64,000 bases of DNA from Amborella trichopoda (Eukaryota > Streptophyta > Magnoliopsida > Amborellales > Amborellaceae), in NCBI RefSeq assembly GCF_000471905.2, contig NW_006496564.1:1495375-1559374 (forward strand), written 5' to 3'. The notes beneath the pieces are model-generated. The model was not told where the DNA came from. It did not search any database and saw only the letters and a list, made by a program, of their open reading frames with translations. Positions 57,870-64,000 of the stretch are shown here, piece after piece. A program made the translations under genes and the position numbers. How positions within the stretch are numbered: position 1 is the first letter of the stretch; each line of letters starts with the position of its first letter.

Positions 57870-58988
57870 ATGCCTTTAGTTCACCTGGTCCAGATGGGTT
57901 TGGTAGAATTTTCTACAAACATTGTTGGGACATTGTGAAGTATGATATTTGTCGGGCTGTACAAAGTTTTTCTACAACAATAATTTCATTACGTTAATTC
58001 CCAAGGAACTGGGTGCGGATACCTTGTCAAAGTTTCAGTCAATCTATATTGGGTCTGTCTAGGGAATTTTATTTTTAAGATTATTTCCAAAATTCTAGCT
58101 AACAAGTTAAGAGTAATTGCTCCAAAGCTTATATCGGAAGAACAAGGTGCTTTCCTCAAAGGTAGACATATATCTTCAAATATTTGTATGGTTTCAGAAC
58201 TGCTAAATTCCTTTCCAAAAAAGAGTCATGGCGGACATTATGGGCTGAAGATTGACTTTCAAGAAGCATATGATTCACTTGAATGGCCTTTCTTTCTTGA
58301 AGTATTGAAGAGATTTGGGTTTATAGTGAAATTTGTGTCTTGAGTAGAGCAAATTCTACATTCAGCCAATATTTCGGTTTTGGTAAATGGTGGACCTTTT
58401 GGGTTTTTCCAAGTAGAGAGAGGACTCAAGCAAGGTGATCCCCTAGCACCTCTTCTATTTATTTTAGCCGAAGAGGTTTTAAGTAGAGGCAATCCTACTA
58501 TTGTTCAAAAGAAAATGATATGCACTTTGAAGGGACCTAAGGGTGTGGTTGTACCATCGCACCTTACGTTTGCAGATGATGTATTTATTTTTGTGAAAGA
58601 AGCAAATCGTCACCTAAAAAGATTGAAGGATTTTCTTTTAAATTTACAAGAGGCTTCAGGTCTAAAAATTATTTTTTCCAAATCAGAGTTATTTTGTGGA
58701 TCAATTCCTCAATCCAGACAATATGCTATCAAAAGATTGTTGGGAGTTTCTATTGGATGCTTACCTTTCAAATACTTAGGTGTGCCGATTTTTTTAGGAG
58801 CCCCAAAAGCAAGATTATTGAGACCTCTGCTTGAAAGGATTCAAAATAAATTATCGGATTGGAAAGGAAAGATTTTAAGTTTCGTAGGAAGGATTCAACT
58901 GACGCGTTCTGTTATTGCGAGTATGCCTATTCACTCCTTTGCAATCTATCAATGGCTAGCAAATCTAATAAAAGAGATGGAAACATAA
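57870..58988 (+). pseudogene. LINE reverse transcriptase (broken)
   Basis: Frames carry SSPGPDGFGRIFYKHCWDIV, then from 58380 an open stretch VLVNGGPFGFFQVERGLKQG (58380-58436), DPLAPLLFILAEEVL, the catalytic LTFADDVFIF (58565-58594), and KYLGVPIF and LSDWKGKILSFVGRIQLTRS. This is the non-LTR RT of plant L1 elements. The part before 58380 has at least four stops or frame changes (around 58000-58340), and the frame shifts again near 58980. Not functional. Confidence 0.85.
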
Positions 58989-59079
58989 ACGAGGAACTTT
59001 ATTTAGACTGGGAATCACGAGTAATCAAAAAGAATAACAGTCTCTTGGGACAAGTCCTTAACCTATCAATGAAGGTGGC

Positions 59080-60009
59080 TTGGGATTAAGAAGGCTAAGA
59101 GATGTTAATTTCTCTATTGATGAAGTTGGCCTGGAATGTTTTAAACAAGAAGGCAACTTGGTCAAAGCTCGTTTTTATCGAATATTTCAAGGAGGATACT
59201 TCTGTGAAATGGACGCCGTAGGTTTCTTCAATGAGGCCTGGTTTATAAAAGTATGGCCGAAATTAATTTCAAGGTGTGGATGGATGATTGGAAATGGCTC
59301 ATCTATTGATTTTTGGAAGGATGTGTGGGTCGGAAATACATCACTTGCCTCTCAATCAGGTCTTCCATTGTCAGCATTCAAGAACTCAGAAACAAGGGTT
59401 TCACTCTTCATCTCAGGTAACCCTCAAACATGGTGTTTTCCTATGGTTAATTCTACACTTTTAAATGAATTCTTAAGAGCTGCATCTGGAATTGATTTGC
59501 CCCATGCCCCTATACTGGATCAAGGAATTTGGAAACATATTATCTCTGGTGAATTCTCAACTATTTCTTCTTGGGAGTTCATCATGGAAAAAGGATGTAA
59601 TTCATATTGGAACGCTTTGGTCTGGTATAAGTGCATCCATCCTAGAGTTTCCTTGATGAGTTGGAAAGTTGCAAACAATGCCATTGTTATTGATGAGAAA
59701 ACAAGGTCTATTGGCATCCCTTTAGTTTCATGTTGTTCACTATATGGAAATAGCATGGAAACTAGGGACCACTTATTTGTTACTTGCTTTTTTGCTAATA
59801 TCATGTGGAGCTGGTTTTCCAATTTGTTTGGATTACCTCTTCCATGTGACATGTCTTTTGAAGCTTTTAGCAAGAAATGGAAAAGACCAAGATGTCATGG
59901 CAGAACAAAGGATCTATGGATTATTGGATGGTCTCATATCATCCCTGCAATGTGGATGTCCAAAAACAAATGTCGATTTGATAAAGGCCAGCCAATGTCT
60001 TACATTTAA
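59080..60009 (+). pseudogene. LINE C-terminal zf-RVT region (open frame)
   Basis: A 309-codon open frame. It holds GWMIGNGSSIDFWKDVW (59280-59330), HPRVSLMSWKVANNAI and CCSLYGNSMETRDHLFVTC (59730-59790), the cysteine/histidine motif of the zf-RVT domain found after RT in plant L1 elements, then a conserved aromatic end. It directly follows the RT in another frame. The single long frame suggests the LINE is younger than most elements here. Confidence 0.8.
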
Positions 60010-60149
60010 TGGTCAAAGAAATGTATTATGAAGCACATATCTTCAATAACTTCTAATTGCAGAGACTTCAAAGCAAAGTCTGTGAGTGATTTATTACTCA
60101 TAAGCAGGCTTCATATGACCCAAAATCAGGGAATGATCCGTTCATCCTA

Positions 60150-60560
60150 GAGGTAGTATGGCTTTCACCTATGTCTGGACGTGTCAAACTCAATATAGAT
60201 GGATGCTCTAAGGGGAATCCAGGAAGGTCGGGCTTTGGAGGTATATTAAGAGATTCTTCAGGAGTTGTGCTTGGTTCTTTTTAGGACCTATACGCATGGC
60301 AACAAATTATCTCGTAGAGCTTAATGCATTTATTTATGGCATCGAATATGCCATTAGAAAATGTTTCACAAATGTCTGAATTGAATGTGACTCTTTTGGT
60401 ATTATTTGGGCCATAAGATCCAGTTTGGTACCTTGGTGTATTCAAATCAGATGGAAAAATGTAATTGCTTCCCTAAATGAAATCTCATGGAAAATCTCAC
60501 AATGGGAAACATTGGTTGCCATATGACTTCATATTAAGAGTGAGATACATACCCAAATTC
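60150..60560 (+). pseudogene. LINE RNase H domain (broken)
   Basis: VKLNIDGCSKGNPGRSGFGG and ILRDSSGVVLGSF (60185-60285) start an RVT_3 RNase H. A stop at about 60283 and a frame change separate it from the NYLVELNAF...ECDSFG remainder (60305-60400). Compare the fragment at 9106-9395. Confidence 0.7.
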
Positions 60561-61113
60561 TATTGGAAGACCGAGATACAAATTTAAGTAATGGAAATTT
60601 GCCCTGTAGATTGATCATAGGATTGAGTTTAGATTTTTTGTCATGACTTTAGTCCTCATCGATAATATCGAGAATTTTGTTTTCCACTACTCAATTGCAA
60701 TGTAAACCACCCTCTCTATCTTTTTTATATATATTTTTTAATGAAAATTGCTTACTTCTAGCAAAAAAAAAAAATCCACTAGTTGCACATATCTCATTAC
60801 ATCATGCACATACATAGGCGTCTACAGTGGTTATGCAACTGCCCATGACTCACAATCGACAACTCACAAACCTGCTTAGATAACTAGTCTACAACAGTTA
60901 TGAAACTACCAATGAATCACAAACCTGATTAGATAACTACCTACAAAGCCTACGTGATTAGATAACTCCCCTACATGATTAGATAACTCCAACTATCCAT
61001 TATCTATAAAGAGAGAGATAACTACCCATGACAGGTAACTACCCTCACATCTACTAAGATAGAGATAAAAAAGACACGAACCCCACAACTCCTATTGTTT
61101 TGCAACATTTTCA

Positions 61114-61780
61114 TTAGAGCCGACTAACTATTATTGATTAATCTTTGATTCTATTTAGGTTCTGGATTACATAAATGAGTTCCCGAGGAAAAACAAAACT
61201 TGGGCTGTGTCATCTGAGGGATTTTCCAATACATTTTTTATGAACTAAAAGAAAAAATAGACATTCTGTACATATTTTCATATCTATGAATTTGACCATC
61301 CATGTGGATCTCCTAGACATACTTTTATATTTCTAACATGACAATGGCCTGGATGTTCACAATCATTCAGACTTAAAAACGGTATTCAGCATCAACCGAA
61401 AATTCACTATTTAAATGTTCTTGCATTTGATGTGTGTTTCGTGTTTGACATTTTTTTTATTTGCTTATTTTTAGTGTTCTTGCCGCTTTCTTGTTTTTGT
61501 TTGACATCCATTCTACTTCACATGGGCTATCCAAGACACAATGTTTAGGAGTCAGACATGAAGTACCGACACTTGTATTGAACTATAAAAGGGTTCTGGT
61601 GAATTTAAATATCAGATTCACAACATGGGTAGCACAGCTACAATATGGATCTATCAATATTTGTGATCAGCGCATAATAGGTCTCGATTCAATTAAGAGC
61701 TAGTCTCTGAAACAAGTTACAGTAATAAACTTTTATCCACCTAATATAGCTAACAGAGATGAGTTTCCAGTTAGTTCGAA
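61114..61780 (-). other. LBD copy 5: upstream region, distal part
   Basis: Continues the alignment with copy 4 (51430-52100): TTGATTCTATTTAGGTTCTG / TTATTTAGATTCTG, GACATCCATTCTACTTCA, AGGAGTCAGACATG, CATAATAGGTCTC. No coding sequence. Confidence 0.5.
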
Positions 61781-62980
61781 ATAAACTTTGAAATGTGTCA
61801 TTCAAATGATAATCATCGGCAGTTACATTTCACGAACAAAGGGTTTCAGAAAAAATATGTTGCAATCATCAGTGAGTGTACCGAACGACTGTGTGGCCTT
61901 TATGTATGATGGTTGGCATTTAGAGACAAGGCTAAAACCTCAACATAGTACCATCACACGACATGTACATAGATAGCCGTATTGAGATAACAATCAACCA
62001 TTGAGGATGAAGCGTGTATATGTACGAGACCCTATGCACCATGGAGCCGTAGTTGCATCATCGTTTGGAGGACCATGGATTTGTTTCTAGGGGAAACCTA
62101 AAATCTACAAACAGGGATTATGTCCCCTATCCTATTGGTTAAATTTGAAGGACCAATCATGAACCCCTGTAGTGGATTGTGGGTTATAAGAACCGATGGG
62201 TCAGTTTGAGAAAACTAATGCGGATCATTGCCCACAGTTAAAGGTGGAGTGATCCACTATATTCATAATTCCTAGACCTATACCGATCCGATTCCCATCA
62301 AAATTAGTTTTAACTAATTTTTCGTTTTAATTAATTTTGTGGTATATGATTTTTTAGAATGATTATTTGAATTTTTGTGATTCTCTTCATATTTTATTTT
62401 TATCATTTGGATTTATAAAATAAGAGAAAATTGATTTCTAATATTTTAAATAATCTAAGAGAATTAAATTCTATTTTTAAATTCCAAAAAATCAAATTAA
62501 TTATTTCTAAATATATGTGGGATCCACCATTTGATATAGGGGCCCATTTAACACATGTTAGTTTTTGGTGGGCCCCATCAGGGGCCACATAGGGTAGCAC
62601 GCCCCACCCATAGGAGTTCTCTTTCTAAATATGTGAAGAGCCTTCATGCTAGTTAGCTTTCTATTTTTGTAAGAAGTCACCTTGCATTAGGAATCAATAT
62701 GATAAATTTAGTATATGTTATGAATCAAGATATTTGACTATTCAAAATATTATGTGAATAAAAAATGAATATCCATAAAAGAGAGTATGGGTAATTTTTT
62801 TTGTTTTGAATATTTGATGGGGAAAAGTTTAGGAAATGGAGAATAAGGTTTTAGCACTTTCCTTTGAGTCTTGATGGTAGATCTAAAGAATTGATGACTC
62901 ACATCTCTCACCCCACAAGTTTACTTAGATCAATAGTTTAGATTTGATCTTATTAAAAATGGCAAACCCTGAGGCATAAA
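61781..62980. other. Intergenic, AT-rich, nothing firm
   Basis: No domain in either strand. 62280-62500 is an A/T-rich stretch of TAATTTT and ATTTTTAAAT words. GGTGGGCCCCATCAGGGGCC at 62569-62588 is a GC-rich imperfect palindrome in AT-rich DNA. Confidence 0.45.
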
Positions 62981-62985
62981 AAATC

Positions 62986-63080
62986 TATAAATAAAGACTC
63001 TCCCCTTCATAATTCTACACGTATCTTCTCTCTTCTCTCTCTAAGAGCCCTATAAGCTCTCTCTCTTTCTCTCTCTAGGG
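62986..63080 (+). promoter_or_regulatory. Promoter-like segment: TATAAATA and CT-rich leader
   Basis: TATAAATA (62986-62993) is followed after about 30 bp by pyrimidine-rich CTTCTCTCTTCTCTCTCTAAGAG and CTCTCTCTTTCTCTCTCTAG. No ORF follows; the segment 62100-63410 could instead be an LTR (solo) with this as its promoter. Both readings are unproven. Confidence 0.35.
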
Positions 63081-63501
63081 GACACACCCTAAGTCTCTCT
63101 CTTGTAAAGGTGGCACACCCTATGCAAGGATAGATCTCTCTATCTCTCTTGATTAAGAAGAGTCAAAAGGGGGCTACACCCCACTTAGGAGATATATCTA
63201 TGTCATCTCCCTAAGGTTATGCCAAGGGGGCTTAAGAAGACTAATGCATTAATGCCTTAGCATTTGGTTCTAGATTAAGGTCCATATGTTTATGAGAGGG
63301 TTTTTCCAGACTTAGTAGAGTTAAGAGGCCGATCATTGATCTTAGCATGGGGTATACTAAACCCTATTGAGGTAATTTTTCACAAATTGGCTTGTTTGAT
63401 TTTATTTTCTTATTATGTTCTTCTATTCCCATAAATCAATGTGTCATGTTTTTTTTTATTAAATAAAGGGTTGTATTTAAGAGCCAACAAATCAAACTAA
63501 C
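63081..63501 (+). other. Transcribed-leader-like DNA, unassigned
   Basis: Repeats ACACCCTA- and GGGGGCT-type words (CACACCCTAAGT, GCACACCCTATGC, CTACACCCCACTT). No frame of note. Confidence 0.3.
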
Positions 63502-63529
63502 TTTTATTTATTTATTTATTTATTTATTT
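63502..63529. repeat. (TTTA)n microsatellite
   Basis: Six to seven TTTA units. Confidence 0.9.
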
Positions 63530-64000
63530 CAAGAGTGTTTTATTTGGAATTGGACACTGTAAGTGATCTTGCAGGTGAAAGAAAAGAAAAAATTTAATTT
63601 ATATACACTGTGCTTTATCACGTAGTCCAACTTTTACATATTTCAATTTTTTTGACGATTTTTTTATTCCTTATGACTGTTAAATATTAGGATTAACTTG
63701 AAAGTCAAATATATTAGAGCAGATAAACTGTTGGCTTAACGTTTCCTCATTTGTGCAAGTTTCTCGATATAAATACTTGGTGACCTGTTGAAATTTGTAC
63801 AACAGATCATTTTAAATGTTTTCAAGGAAAAGTTTCTGGTCATGTATAATGCATAGTTGTGTAGAACAGTTCTGTCGTAGTCAGTTTTCTCTACGGCATA
63901 GTCTTTGGCTTCAACCCCTTGACACAGCCTGTAGTTGGAACATATTGGTGATATTTTTTAAGAGATTCAAAATAATAGAGAAACGCTCCATATTTTCCAA
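63530..64000. other. Intergenic, nothing recognised
   Basis: AT-rich DNA to the window end. No ORF, RNA gene or match to the repeats above. Confidence 0.5.

Larger units (their letters stand above)
57870..60773 (+). mobile_element. L1-type LINE, 5'-truncated, with target duplication
   Basis: 2.9 kb ending in about 12 A (60763-60774). The flanks ATCCACTGG (57861-57869) and ATCCACTAG (60774-60782) are a 9-bp target duplication with one difference. It begins inside the RT (SSPGPDGF at about 57885) and continues through RT, zf-RVT and RNase H, so only the 5' half is missing. It inserted into the 5' LTR of element E; the uninterrupted LTR at 55950-55980 shows the empty site. Confidence 0.85.
55797..61113 (-). 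mobile_element. Element E: small non-autonomous LTR element split by a LINE
   Basis: Two direct repeats of about 405-530 bp flank a 1.46-kb non-coding core: 3' LTR 55797-56203 and 5' LTR 57678-57869 continuing at 60783-61113. On the minus strand TGGTATCAGAG (57677-57667) follows the 5' LTR end at once, a Met-tRNA primer site, and a purine tract (GGTGGAG) precedes the 3' LTR. LTRs run TGAAAATG...TTRTA. There is no gag or pol. It is nested in LBD copy 5. Confidence 0.65.

Noticed and set aside
55797-61113. Element E and the LINE as one large LINE-bearing LTR element
   Set aside because: The 9-bp duplication, poly(A) tail and uninterrupted sister LTR show the LINE to be a separate later insertion.
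1-64000. tRNA, rRNA, organelle insertion, envelope gene or DNA virus genes
   Set aside because: No such signature was noticed on either strand by reading; a covariance-model search was not possible here.

Overview
This window is nuclear DNA of a flowering plant. The evidence is a LATERAL ORGAN BOUNDARIES DOMAIN (LBD) gene with a plant-style intron, plant Ty3/gypsy (Tat-like) and Ty1/copia retroelements, L1- and RTE-type LINEs, a small TTA-flanked MITE and long AT-rich intergenic stretches. Nothing points to an organelle, bacterium or virus. Species cannot be named from the sequence.

The host content is one LBD transcription-factor gene on the minus strand (CDS 7730-7731 plus 6587-7034) and up to four further partial copies of the same locus, all in the same orientation. 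Copy 1 (1-2230) keeps the first exon, splice donor, TATA box and upstream region; its coding exon would lie just left of the window. Copy 2 (6587-9060) is the only complete one. Copy 3 (10236-10390) is a piece of the intron. Copy 4 (about 49880-52160) keeps the region of exon 1, the promoter and upstream DNA. Copy 5 (54508-55796 continuing at 61114-61780) keeps only upstream DNA. The start codon of the LBD gene appears to be made by splicing (AT at the end of exon 1, G at the start of exon 2).

Between copies 3 and 4 lies about 39 kb of nested, broken LTR retrotransposons. Element A (plus strand, about 10.8-23.94 kb) is a Tat-like gypsy element with gag, protease, RT/RNase H, second RNase H-like and integrase regions, several internal minisatellites and a 3' LTR. 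Element B (minus strand, 23.94-40.96 kb) is a different Tat-like gypsy element with both LTRs and a primer binding site; two runs of N fall inside its LTRs. Element C (plus strand, 40.97-49.88 kb) is the 3' part of a relative of B, with an antisense ORF resembling the plant mobile domain, a repeat-rich 3' region and a 3' LTR. Because B and C face opposite ways, 24-30 kb and 43-50 kb form a large imperfect inverted repeat.

The right flank (50-64 kb) has copy 4, two opposed copia pieces (52.2-54.5 kb), copy 5 with a 222-bp Tourist-like MITE (54916-55137), and a small non-autonomous LTR element (55797-61113, minus strand) whose 5' LTR was split by an L1-type LINE (57870-60773, 9-bp target duplication). 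The last 2 kb holds an AT-rich stretch and a promoter-like segment near 62986-63080. No rRNA, tRNA or CRISPR array was seen.
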